From Bradyrhizobium sp. 1 (GTDB taxonomy: Bacteria; Pseudomonadota; Alphaproteobacteria; Rhizobiales; Xanthobacteraceae): 64,000 bases of DNA. Positions 26,527 through 34,890 of this stretch are shown here, piece by piece. The position numbers and the translations under genes were made by a program. The notes below the pieces were generated by a model, which saw nothing but the letters and a program-made list of their open reading frames with translations, was not told where the DNA came from and did no database searches. The DNA lies in contig NZ_JADPJH010000010.1 in the NCBI RefSeq assembly GCF_023073315.1, forward strand, positions 1 to 64,000, written 5' to 3'. Each line of letters opens with the position of its first letter. Positions within the stretch are counted from its first letter, which is position 1.

Positions 26527-27402
26527 CTACTCCGCCAGATTGTGCTGCTGCCAGCGCAGCAGATAGGCCTGCAATCGCCAGATCAACGCGGATAACGCAA
26601 CGCCGACCAGCATCAGCACGATGACGGCGACCATCATTCCCGATGCCTCCGCTCGCGCCTCGGACTCGATGATCAGGCGACCGATCCCTCGTTCCGCGCC
26701 GATGAACTCGCCGACGATCACCCCGATCAAGGCAAATGAAATTGCAGGTGTCAGCGAGGCGAAGACCCAGGCCATGGTCGAGGGGATGACCACCGTGCGG
26801 GTGATCTGCCACTCGCTGGCGCCGAGCAGCCGCGCCGCGTTGACAAAGCCCTCGTCGATCGAGCGCGCCCCTTCGAACGTATTGAAGAACACGAGGAAGA
26901 CGACCACGATCCACGACGTGACGATCTTCGAAGTATCTCCGATGCCGAAAGCCAGTACGATGATCGGCGCCAGCGCGATGCGGGGGATCGAATTCACCGC
27001 CGTGATGAACGGCTGGAAAATCGCACTCAGCCGGTCCGAACGGCCGAGCACGAGGCCCGCGGCAAAACCGCTGCTGACGCCGGTCACGAAGCCGAAGAAG
27101 GTGTTCTTCAGGGTGACGGCTGTCGCGATCCAGAGATTGTTCTCGGATCGCGCCATGCAGCGGGCGAATTCGCCGTTGAACCAGCCGTTGAACATTCCGA
27201 GCTTGGACTTGAGGCAGCTCAGGATCAGGAAATGCTCGAAGATGTCCGAAGGTTTTGACACGAAATAGGGGTCGAGCAGATCCGGCACCAGCCATGGCAG
27301 ACGGCCGTGCAGATCGTATCCCCACTGCCAGATCGACAGGAAGCAGACGCAGATCCACGCCTGCCATGCCAATGTTCTGCCGGGCTGACGCGCTCGCCTC
27401 AT
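26527..27402 (-). CDS. ABC transporter permease of the leuCDB-linked importer
   Basis: A 291-residue protein with an N-terminal helix after MRRARQPGRTLAWQAWICVC, then about five more helices. The permease EAA loop reads RLLGASEWQITRTVVIPSTM, and IPRIALAPIIVLAFGIGDTS is typical of the SsuC/TauC group. A longer periplasmic loop (about 50-95) lies between helices 1 and 2. The start overlaps the ATPase stop by four bases. It is the last gene of the operon that starts with leuC. Confidence 0.86.
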   Translation of the reverse strand: MRRARQPGRTLAWQAWICVCFLSIWQWGYDLHGRLPWLVPDLLDPYFVSKPSDIFEHFLILSCLKSKLGMFNGWFNGEFARCMARSENNLWIATAVTLKNTFFGFVTGVSSGFAAGLVLGRSDRLSAIFQPFITAVNSIPRIALAPIIVLAFGIGDTSKIVTSWIVVVFLVFFNTFEGARSIDEGFVNAARLLGASEWQITRTVVIPSTMAWVFASLTPAISFALIGVIVGEFIGAERGIGRLIIESEARAEASGMMVAVIVLMLVGVALSALIWRLQAYLLRWQQHNLAE

Positions 27403-28232
27403 GTACTGCGGCCCTTGATGAATTCTTCGCCGAGCGAGTGCCAGATCAGCTGAAACAGCTCGGCATAACGCGGCGTCTCCCGGATCTTCACGGCGTTTCG
27501 CGGGCGGGCAAAATCCACCTCGAAGATGTCCTTGATCCGGCCGGGCCGCGCCGAGAACAGAATGATGCGGTCCGCCAGCGTCAGGGCCTCGCCGAGATCA
27601 TGGGTCACGAACAACACGGTCTGCTGCTCGCGTTCCCAGATGCGAAGCAGCACATCGTGCATGTCGATCTTGGTGTGGGTGTCGAGCGCGCCGAACGGCT
27701 CGTCCATCAGCAGGACCTGCGGTTCGACGACCAGAGTTCGCATCAGGGCGGCGCGCTGGCGCATGCCGCCCGACAATGCGGAAGGGTAGGCATTTTCGAA
27801 GCCGTCCAGCCCGGCTTGCGTCAGGCAGGCACGGACACGATCCTTTCGCTCCGCCACCGGCACACCCGCCAGCTCAAGGCCGTAGCCGATATTGTCGGCG
27901 ACGGTGCGCCAGGGAAACAGGGTATCGCGCTGGAACACATAGCCGACGTCAGGCGACGCCTGTCCTGCTACAATGGGCGTTCCGTCAATCAGGATCTGAC
28001 CGCTGGTCGGCTTGATCAGTGTCGCGATCATGTTGAGGACGGTGCTCTTGCCCGAACCGGAGGGCCCCAGCAGCGCGACGAATTCGCCGCGCCGGACCTT
28101 GAAGGAGACGTCGCGCACCGCTTCGATGGCCGTCCCCGCCAGTTGGAAGGTCTTGCACAATCCGCGCACGTCGATGCGCTGCATCTCGGGCGATGCAACG
28201 GGCCGCGACGCGTGCAGGGCCTGCATTGTCAA
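27399..28232 (-). CDS. ABC transporter ATPase of the leuCDB-linked importer
   Basis: A 277-residue ATPase with Walker A GPSGSGKST (56-64), Q-loop YVFQRDTLFPWRTV, signature LSGGMRQRAALMR, Walker B VLLMDEPFGALD and switch histidine VTHDLGEA. It belongs to the SsuB/TauB family, like the ATPase at 17.5 kb but clearly a different member. Four-base overlaps join it to the binding-protein gene upstream and the permease gene downstream. Confidence 0.88.
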   Translation of the reverse strand: MTMQALHASRPVASPEMQRIDVRGLCKTFQLAGTAIEAVRDVSFKVRRGEFVALLGPSGSGKSTVLNMIATLIKPTSGQILIDGTPIVAGQASPDVGYVFQRDTLFPWRTVADNIGYGLELAGVPVAERKDRVRACLTQAGLDGFENAYPSALSGGMRQRAALMRTLVVEPQVLLMDEPFGALDTHTKIDMHDVLLRIWEREQQTVLFVTHDLGEALTLADRIILFSARPGRIKDIFEVDFARPRNAVKIRETPRYAELFQLIWHSLGEEFIKGRST

Positions 28233-29281
28233 GCCGGATAGGCCTTGCGTGCCGCTTCGATGAAGCTGGTGTTGACAACGTCGGCCATCGCGAGCGGCTT
28301 GATGCCGGTCATTTCACGAAACCAGACCTTCTGTCCGCGCGCGAAGCTCTCCGCATCGATGATGCAGTCGTAATCGGTGACCTTCTTCATGATCGCGATA
28401 TCAAAGATGTTCGCATCGCGCGACGTGCTCCCGACATAAGGCTCGATCGCATCGTAGATCTCTTCGGGAGAGTGCCCCTTGATCCACTGGGTCGCGCGCC
28501 AAAGCGCCGTGACGAACGCCTGCATCTTCTGCGGGTCTTTGTCGATGGTCGATTGCAGGGTGAAATGAGACGTCACCGGGACCTTGCCGCCGATGTACTT
28601 GGCCCAGACGGTCTCGTCCGTTCCGTCGAACAACAGCGCGCCCCAGCCCTGCTCGATCGAATCCTTCAGGATCGACGGCGAGTTGATGAGAACATCGACC
28701 TGTTTCGTTTTCAACGTGCCCATCATGGTGTCGACATTACCGGTGCCGATCCAGGTCACCTTGTCGTCCAAGCCCATGGTTTCCATGTAATAGGAGGCCC
28801 AGACGTGGTTGGTGCCGCCCAGCGACGACACCGACACGATCGGCTTGCGTCCGTCGGGCCGTTTCCACTTCGCCAGCGCCTCCAGGGTGGTGATGCCCTG
28901 ATCGAACAGGTCCTTGCGGATGATGAAGATCGCGGCGTTGCTGCGGGTATCGACCGGCATCAGGACGCGCGCACTGCGGCCATGGTTGCTGAGCTGCATC
29001 GGGTGGGTGATATCGCCGATGCCGATGTCGCCCTGGGACGAGGCGATGATCTCGCGCGTCTTCACGCCGCTGCCACCCTGGATCAGCTTGCAATCGAGGC
29101 CGGCCTCCTTGAAGAACCCGGCCCGGTCGGCGACGAATTGAGACTGATAGACCGGAATGGCGACCGGATAGATCACGCGGCCCGACGGGGTATCCGCCCA
29201 TACCCGTCCTGCCGCCATCGACGCACCGGCACCGGCGACAATCGTCAGCGCGGCCCGTCTGGTGACCCCTGTCCTCATCAC
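28229..29281 (-). CDS. ABC transporter substrate-binding protein of the leuCDB-linked importer
   Basis: A 350-residue periplasmic binding protein of the NMT1/SsuA fold. The N-terminus has a Tat-like signal (VTRRAALTIVAGAGASMAAG), then VYQSQFVADRAGFFKEAGLD and SSQGDIGIGDITHP. Its start overlaps the stop of the leuB-like gene (ATGA), tying uptake to the three leu-type enzymes. The ligand may be a malate-like dicarboxylic acid or a precursor of one, judging by the enzymes alone. Confidence 0.85.
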   Translation of the reverse strand: MMRTGVTRRAALTIVAGAGASMAAGRVWADTPSGRVIYPVAIPVYQSQFVADRAGFFKEAGLDCKLIQGGSGVKTREIIASSQGDIGIGDITHPMQLSNHGRSARVLMPVDTRSNAAIFIIRKDLFDQGITTLEALAKWKRPDGRKPIVSVSSLGGTNHVWASYYMETMGLDDKVTWIGTGNVDTMMGTLKTKQVDVLINSPSILKDSIEQGWGALLFDGTDETVWAKYIGGKVPVTSHFTLQSTIDKDPQKMQAFVTALWRATQWIKGHSPEEIYDAIEPYVGSTSRDANIFDIAIMKKVTDYDCIIDAESFARGQKVWFREMTGIKPLAMADVVNTSFIEAARKAYPA

Positions 29282-30417
29282 GCGTGCTCCCTCTCCCTGC
29301 CGACGACTTTATCGAGCGCGTTCAGCACCGCATCGCCCATCTCTTGGGTCGAAAGTCTTTTTGCGCCGGGTTCGGCGATATCGGCCGTTCTTGCGCCGGC
29401 GGCGAGCGCCGTATCCACGGCCTTCTCCAGCAGCGTCGCATCATCGGGCCGATTGAGGGTGATGCGCAACATCATTGCGACGCTGAGGATCGAGCCGAGC
29501 GGGTTGGCAATGCCCTTGCCTGCGATGTCAGGTGCGCTGCCGTGAACCGGTTCATAGAGCGCCTTGCGGCGTCCCAGCCGGTCCGGCGGGCCGAGCGAGA
29601 CCGACGGCAGCATGCCGAGCGAGCCCGACGCCATCGCGGCGCAATCGGAGAGAATGTCGCCGAAAATATTGCAGGTCACCATGACGTCGAACTGCGACGG
29701 CGCCCGCACGATCTGCATGGCGGCGTTGTCGACATAGAGGTGCGTCAGCTCGACATCGGAAAATTCCGCTTCGTGCAGCGCGATGACCTCCTCGCGCCAC
29801 AACACGCTGGTTTCCAGCACATTGGCCTTGTCGACCGAGCAGACCCGGCCCTTGCGCGTCCGCGCCAGCTCGAACGCGGTGCGCGCCACCCGCCGGATCT
29901 GGCTGGTGGTGTATTGCTGGGTGTTGAAGCCGCGGCGCTGGCCGTCGGGCAGCGTTTCGATGCCGCGCGGCTCGCCGAAATAGATGCCGCTGGTGAGCTC
30001 GCGGATGATGATGAAGTCGACGTCTTTCAGCACCGAGGCCTTGAGCGGCGCGGAATCCGCCAGCGCCGGATTGGCGACGATGGGCCGGAGATTGGCATAG
30101 AGATCGTATTTGCTGCGCAGCGACAGCAGGCTTCCCGCCTTGCGCGCTGCCGGAGGCACCTCCTTGGTTTCCGGGCCGCCGGTCGCGCCCCAGAGAATGG
30201 CGTCGGCCTCCTCCATCGCCGCGACGGTGTCATCGGGCAACACCTTGCCGGTCGCGAGATAGGGGATGAGGCCGTATTGCGCTTCGCGCAGAACCATTGG
30301 TGCGCCGCGCCGGTCCGAAAACCATTTGAGAATGCGATGGGACTGGTCGGTCACCTCTGGACCGATGCCTTCACCACCGACCACAGCCACCTTGATCGTG
30401 TTCGAGAGCGTGTTCAT
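29278..30417 (-). CDS. leuB: 3-isopropylmalate dehydrogenase-like decarboxylating dehydrogenase (LeuB paralogue)
   Basis: A 379-residue NAD-dependent beta-hydroxyacid oxidative decarboxylase. The family blocks are intact: GGEGIGPEV, YANLRPI, RELTSGIYFG, DKANVL, YVDNAAMQI, CNIFGDILSD and PVHGSAPDIAGKGIANP. The substrate-recognition helix reads RKAGSLLSLR; in standard LeuB this segment starts with a conserved glutamate (as in PERGALLPLR of E. coli), which is absent here. The true substrate may therefore be another 2- or 3-substituted malate. ATG 30417 gives a normal length; a TTG at 30459 would overlap leuD. It is coupled to the binding-protein gene by a 4-base overlap. Confidence 0.8.
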   Translation of the reverse strand: MNTLSNTIKVAVVGGEGIGPEVTDQSHRILKWFSDRRGAPMVLREAQYGLIPYLATGKVLPDDTVAAMEEADAILWGATGGPETKEVPPAARKAGSLLSLRSKYDLYANLRPIVANPALADSAPLKASVLKDVDFIIIRELTSGIYFGEPRGIETLPDGQRRGFNTQQYTTSQIRRVARTAFELARTRKGRVCSVDKANVLETSVLWREEVIALHEAEFSDVELTHLYVDNAAMQIVRAPSQFDVMVTCNIFGDILSDCAAMASGSLGMLPSVSLGPPDRLGRRKALYEPVHGSAPDIAGKGIANPLGSILSVAMMLRITLNRPDDATLLEKAVDTALAAGARTADIAEPGAKRLSTQEMGDAVLNALDKVVGREREHA

Positions 30418-30448
30418 GCCTGATGTGTCCTGACGATTATCTTGCCCA

Positions 30449-31075
30449 TTATCCTGCAAAGTGAATCCACGGCCGCGCGGTGCGGTCGGAGGCCTGGAAT
30501 GCGCGGATCTCGTGGTCGCGCCGCAGCGTCAACGAAATCTCATCTAAGCCTTCGAGCAGACCCGCACGCCGGCGCGGATCGATCTCGAAAGTGTGCCGCA
30601 CGCCCGATGGCGAGGTGACCGTCTGCTCCTGCAGATCGACATTGACGCTGCCTGCGCCCTGGCTCGCCTCGATCTCCGCGGCGAGGCTGTCGATGACGGC
30701 TTTGTCCAGCACCACCGGCAAAATGCCGTTCTGGAAGCAGTTGGCGAAGAAGATGTCGCCGAAGCCGGACCCGATGATGGCGCGGATGCCCATTTCCTGG
30801 AGCGCCCACACCGCCGCCTCGCGCGACGAGCCGCAGCCGAAATTCGGACCCGTGACCAGGATTTCCGCGGCGCGATAAGGCTCGCGATTGAGGATGAACG
30901 CGGGATTGTCCGAACCGTCGGGCAAATAGCGCAGCGATCCGAACGCCCATTTGCCGAGATGGCCGCGGACGGAATTTCCGATCATGCGGTTGATGCTGAT
31001 GATGACATCGGTGTCGACATTGACGCGCATGATCGGCGCGGCGGTCGCGGTCAGCTTGGTGAAGGCTTGCGCCAT
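30449..31075 (-). CDS. leuD: 3-isopropylmalate dehydratase small subunit-like (LeuD paralogue)
   Basis: A 208-residue swivel-domain subunit of an aconitase-type isomerase: VDTDVIISINRMIG, NFGCGSSREAAVWALQEMGI, IIGSGFGDIFFANCFQNGIL. It pairs with LeuC to move a hydroxyl group between adjacent carbons of an alkylmalate. The ATG follows directly after the leuC stop. Together with leuC and leuB it would turn a 2-substituted malate into a 2-oxoacid; whether that serves leucine synthesis or breakdown of an imported acid is not decided by sequence. Confidence 0.83.
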   Translation of the reverse strand: MAQAFTKLTATAAPIMRVNVDTDVIISINRMIGNSVRGHLGKWAFGSLRYLPDGSDNPAFILNREPYRAAEILVTGPNFGCGSSREAAVWALQEMGIRAIIGSGFGDIFFANCFQNGILPVVLDKAVIDSLAAEIEASQGAGSVNVDLQEQTVTSPSGVRHTFEIDPRRRAGLLEGLDEISLTLRRDHEIRAFQASDRTARPWIHFAG

Positions 31076-32485
31076 CTAGCGCTCCATGGTTCGGACGTCG
31101 GCGATGGCACCGGACACCGCCGCTGCGACGGCCATGGCCGGGCTTGCCAGATGGGTGCGGGCACGCGGCCCCTGCCGGCCGATGAAATTCCGGTTTGACG
31201 TCGAGACCGAGCGCTGGCCGGGCGGCACGGTTTCGCCGTTGGCGGCAAGGCACATCGAGCATCCGGGCTCGCGCCATTCGAAGCCCGCGTCGATGAAGAT
31301 CTTGTCGAGCCCTTCGGCGATCGCGTCGCGCTTGACGGTCTCCGAGCCCGGCACGACCCAGGCCCGCACGCCCGGCGCAACCTTGCGGCCACGCGCGACC
31401 TCGGCCGCGGCGCGCAGGTCGCTGAGGCGGCTGTTGGTGCAGGAACCGATGAAGACCCAATCCACCTTCGTGCCGGCGATCGGCGCACCCGGCTTCAGGC
31501 CCATATAGTCGAGCGCGATCTCGATGGCGCCGCGGCGCGCGGGATCGGCGATATCAGCGGGATCGGGAATGCGGCCGTCGACACCAAGGACATGTTCGGG
31601 GCTGGTACCCCAAGTGATCTGGGGAATGATCGTGCTGACATCGATCGACACCTCGCGATCGAACATTGCATCGCTGTCGCTCCGCAGCTGCCGCCACGCC
31701 GCGACGGCACGCTCCCACATCTCGCCTTGCGGCGCGTAGGGACGGCCGCGGATATACGCGAACGTCGTGTCGTCAGGCGCGATCAGGCCCATCTTGGCGC
31801 CGAGCTCGACCGACAGATTGCAGATGGTGAGCCGCCCTTCGATCGGCATGTCCCTGATCGCACTGCCGGCGTATTCGACGGCATAGCCGGTGCCACCGGC
31901 GGCGCCGACATGGCCGATCAAGGCGAGGATGAGATCTTTTGCCGTTACGCCGAACGGCAGCTTGCCGTCGAAGGTCACGCGCATGGTTTTCGGCCGGCGC
32001 TGGATGATGGTCTGGGTCGCCAGCACGTGCGTGAGCTCGCTGGAGCCGATGCCGAAGGCGAGAGCGCCGAGCCCGCCATGGGTGCAGGTATGGCTGTCGC
32101 CGCAGACGATCAGGCAGCCGGGCAGGCTGAGACCAAGCTCCGGACCGATGACATGGACGATGCCCTGCCCCGGCTGGTCGAGGTCGAACAGCCGGATGTT
32201 GCTGGCCGATGTCTCGGTCCGCAGCGCCGCCAGCAGCTCCCAGCCGGTCTTGATGGTGCCGGCACGCCCCGCCGCGGTCGAAATCGCATGATCCGGCGTC
32301 GCAAAGGTCAGTTCGGGATTGTGGACCGGAAGGTCGCGGCCTTTGAGGTCGATCAGGCCGCGGGAGCCGCCGAGGTCGTGCAGCAGATGGCGATCCACAT
32401 GCAGCAGATCGGTGTCGTCGCTGAGCTGAGCGACGACATGCTGGTCCCAGATTTTGGCCAGCAACGTGCGACCACGCGTGTCCAC
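31076..32485 (-). CDS. leuC: 3-isopropylmalate dehydratase large subunit-like (LeuC paralogue)
   Basis: A 469-residue aconitase-superfamily subunit with the three cysteines expected to hold a [4Fe-4S] cluster (GSCTNSRLSD and GCSMCLAANGE), plus GDSHTCTHGGLGALAFGIGS and the C-terminal STSNRNFIGRQG block. The frame continues upstream, but GTG 32485 has a strong GGGGAGGA about 6 nt away and yields the standard LeuC N-terminus (TRGRTLLAKIWDQHVV). It is the first gene of a six-gene operon (leuC-leuD-leuB-binding protein-ATPase-permease). A LysR gene lies upstream on the same strand. Confidence 0.84.
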   Translation of the reverse strand: MDTRGRTLLAKIWDQHVVAQLSDDTDLLHVDRHLLHDLGGSRGLIDLKGRDLPVHNPELTFATPDHAISTAAGRAGTIKTGWELLAALRTETSASNIRLFDLDQPGQGIVHVIGPELGLSLPGCLIVCGDSHTCTHGGLGALAFGIGSSELTHVLATQTIIQRRPKTMRVTFDGKLPFGVTAKDLILALIGHVGAAGGTGYAVEYAGSAIRDMPIEGRLTICNLSVELGAKMGLIAPDDTTFAYIRGRPYAPQGEMWERAVAAWRQLRSDSDAMFDREVSIDVSTIIPQITWGTSPEHVLGVDGRIPDPADIADPARRGAIEIALDYMGLKPGAPIAGTKVDWVFIGSCTNSRLSDLRAAAEVARGRKVAPGVRAWVVPGSETVKRDAIAEGLDKIFIDAGFEWREPGCSMCLAANGETVPPGQRSVSTSNRNFIGRQGPRARTHLASPAMAVAAAVSGAIADVRTMER

Positions 32486-32647
32486 GATCCGTCCTCCCCT
32501 GTTCGGCATCTGATGTGCCGTGTTGCCGCCGATCATGCCGACCGGCAGCAGTGTTGGGAAGCAGGATAGAAGTCCGTCGCGGAAATGTGCAGTGACGGTT
32601 TGGCAGCCGGCCATCGCGGCTGGCGATGGCAGGCCGTCCGCGCGATG

Positions 32648-33601
32648 TCAGCCCCGGCTGCGCATGACCGTCAGCCGGTCGGAGACGCTGCTCGCGGTGA
32701 GCCCCGCATCATCATGGGTTCGCAAATGGTCCACCAGCAGCTTCGTCACCGGCGGCAGCGACTTGTAATCGCGCACGCCCATGACCAGCTCGCGCCGCGC
32801 CCAGGACTCATCGAGCGGGACGGTGACGAGGCTGTCGACGCCGTAGCGGCCGCGAACGATCTCCAGCGGCACGATGCCGACGCCCATCCTGGCGTCGATG
32901 ACGCGGAACAGCGCATCGAAACTGCTGACGCGGATGCGCACCTTCATGTGCTGCCCGAGAGAAGCGGCGGCCCTGACACATAGCGTCTCGATCGAGCTGC
33001 CTTTCTCGAGGCTGACGAAGTCGAAATCGACCAGCTCGCGAAAGCGAACGCTGCTGCGGCCCGCCAGCGGGTGGTCGCGCGTGACCAGTGCGACCAGGCT
33101 GTCGCTGCGATAGGACAGCAGCTCCAGATCCTGCCCGTCGATGTTGCCGCCGAAGATGCCGATGTCGGCGCGGTTCTCCATCACCGCGCGCACGATCGCG
33201 GGGCTCAAATCCTCCTCGATGTCGATATGGACCAGCGGATGCCGCTCCAGGAACAGGCTGAGCTCGTCTGCGAGGGCTTCGAGGATCGCGGATTTGTTGG
33301 CGCAGACCCGGATCAGCCCGCGCTTGCCCTGCCGGTATCCCGTCAGTTCGGTCTCGAGCTTGCTCAAATTTCCCAGAATGATGCGCGCGTGCTCGAGCAG
33401 CGCAAAGCCGGCAGGTGTCGGCTCGATCCCTTTGGAATGACGATGCAGGAGCTCGACCTTGAAGAGGTCCTCGATATCCGAGATACGGCGGCTGACCGCG
33501 GACGCGGCGATGTTCTTCTTCTCCGCCGCCTTCGCGATACTCTGCTCCTCGACGATCGCCACGAACAGCTGCAGCGTCAGGAGATCGATTTTTGCCGTCA
33601 T
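32648..33601 (-). CDS. LysR-family regulator upstream of the leuCDB-ABC operon
   Basis: A 317-residue LysR protein with HTH LFVAIVEEQSIAKAAEKKNI, then AASAVSRRISDIEDLFKVEL, and an effector domain beginning GLIRVCANKSA. An upstream in-frame start at 33733 would add 44 residues of poor quality, and that start lies inside a dispersed repeat; ATG 33601 is the natural start. It is in the same direction as leuC, with about 160 bases between, so it probably controls the operon and may be partly co-transcribed with it (inference). Confidence 0.84.
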   Translation of the reverse strand: MTAKIDLLTLQLFVAIVEEQSIAKAAEKKNIAASAVSRRISDIEDLFKVELLHRHSKGIEPTPAGFALLEHARIILGNLSKLETELTGYRQGKRGLIRVCANKSAILEALADELSLFLERHPLVHIDIEEDLSPAIVRAVMENRADIGIFGGNIDGQDLELLSYRSDSLVALVTRDHPLAGRSSVRFRELVDFDFVSLEKGSSIETLCVRAAASLGQHMKVRIRVSSFDALFRVIDARMGVGIVPLEIVRGRYGVDSLVTVPLDESWARRELVMGVRDYKSLPPVTKLLVDHLRTHDDAGLTASSVSDRLTVMRSRG

Positions 33602-34164
33602 CGGGAAGGTCCTTGGGCGGGGTCGTGACGAGGAGGCAGTATAGCTTCTTTCAGGCGTAGCCGGCGGCCGATGGCTCAGTCCCGCGAGCGACTTCCATGG
33701 CCGGTCAAACAAAAATGTCGAAAACAACCCCATGCACAGTAGCTGGCAGATGCAAAATCAATGACTTACGCGAGGCAGAGTGCGCGGAGTGATCGTAGAT
33801 CTGCGTCGGCGCTGGAGCGCGTTGTTGCCGACAACTGCATTCCAGACACGCTTCGGCGGTCGGCCGCGATCCCCAGCATCGATCGACTTCGGATAAACGA
33901 AATTGCCGATTGACTCGTCGGGCAAAACAGGAGCATGATGTCATCATTGCAGGAGGTCCGATAAGCGGGTTTTGGGTGGCCTCTCGAAGGTGACCGAGTT
34001 GCACGGTCGACGCCTGTTCGGACTTTTGCTTACCTCGACGTCCGCCGCCAGACAGGGTTTATTCACTGTCGCGTAACACAATTTCGAATAGTGTGATGGC
34101 GACGTGTCTGGTCTTAGCTATCTAGACTCTCGCCACAATCATCAACCGCAACGTGTGACACTCT
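33602..34164. other. Gene-free junction between core DNA and the restriction island
   Basis: This 560-base stretch has no credible gene. It holds one copy of a 25-base repeat (33719-33743) also found at 60565-60589, and a piece around 33895-33935 (GACTCGTCGGGCAAAAC) that resembles intergenic repeat debris I associate with Bradyrhizobium. I looked for a copy of the tRNA-Ser 3' end that would mark an attachment site and found none. Confidence 0.4.
33719..33743. repeat. 25-base dispersed repeat, copy 1
   Basis: The 25 bases from CGAAAACAACCCC to GCACAGTAGC are identical to 60565-60589. Both copies are intergenic and in the same orientation, one upstream of a LysR gene and one after a Nudix gene. 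Confidence 0.7.
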
Positions 34165-34887
34165 TCAAGCCTCCCCGTAAGCCGCGTGAAGATGCTGGTG
34201 AAGCGCTTCAATGCCGGGGAATTCGTCACGTCCACGAAGATTACCAAGATCACACGCAAGACAAATGCCTATGTCCCTTTGAGACATATAATTTGCATGG
34301 ATCAGAGCTTCACGTATTTGATCACCGGCCTCGGAATACTCGCGCTCGTCTGGGTCGTAGCTCTTGAGCAGAAACTCTTGATAACATCTTTCAATAACCG
34401 GTTTCGAATGCGCTTGGATCTCGTTCACGACGCGGAGGCTTTCCGCGATCTTGATGTTTACCGCGGCTTGGGTGCTGAAATAGATGTTGCCATTTGGATG
34501 CGCAGAGTTGTTGCGATCATCCACCAGTTTGGCGTAGGTGCCAATCTTTCCATTGTCGCAGGCGATAAGCTTTAGAAAGCGCAACATCGTACGTTCTGGG
34601 ACAATGCTGAACGCAAACGGCGAGGTAGCTTCAACCAAGGCTTTCTCGTCGCGGCCAAATCCAATAAGCCCTTTCTCGAAATCGCCCGGTTCAGTCTGCT
34701 TGATCTGCCATATATTGAAGTAAACGAAGCTCATCGTGAGCATATGATAAGCAAGGAAGGCGAACTGATATTTGCCGTTTGCGTAATTCATGTCGAAAGT
34801 ATCCCAGAGGAACTCAATGTATTCTTGCTCCTTTGGTGTCTTGAACGAGAGCGGCAAATAATTAGAAAGTTCGGCTGCCTCCTCCAT
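34165..34887 (-). CDS. HEPN-motif protein encoded in the type I RM operon
   Basis: A 240-residue, mostly helical protein with no membrane helix. Residues 125-130 read RNNSAH within LVDDRNNSAHPNG, matching the R-x4-6-H signature of HEPN RNases. It follows the methylase-specificity gene after three bases, with GGAGG 8 nt before its ATG, so it belongs to the operon. Anticodon nucleases such as PrrC are known HEPN-type guards linked to type I systems, and this gene could be a minimal analogue without an ATPase domain. That role is inferred. It has no similarity I recognise to a standard Hsd subunit. Confidence 0.68.
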   Translation of the reverse strand: MEEAAELSNYLPLSFKTPKEQEYIEFLWDTFDMNYANGKYQFAFLAYHMLTMSFVYFNIWQIKQTEPGDFEKGLIGFGRDEKALVEATSPFAFSIVPERTMLRFLKLIACDNGKIGTYAKLVDDRNNSAHPNGNIYFSTQAAVNIKIAESLRVVNEIQAHSKPVIERCYQEFLLKSYDPDEREYSEAGDQIREALIHANYMSQRDIGICLACDLGNLRGRDEFPGIEALHQHLHAAYGEA

Positions 34888-34890
34888 GAC

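Noticed and set aside
29284..30423. A 379-codon forward open frame opposite the leuB-like gene
   Set aside because: The reverse strand holds all IPMDH motifs; the forward product has none and is Arg/Asp/Gly-biased.
33602..34164. Copy of the tRNA-Ser 3' end as a left attachment site for the restriction island
   Set aside because: I scanned this stretch for the T-arm/acceptor sequence in both orientations and saw no convincing match.
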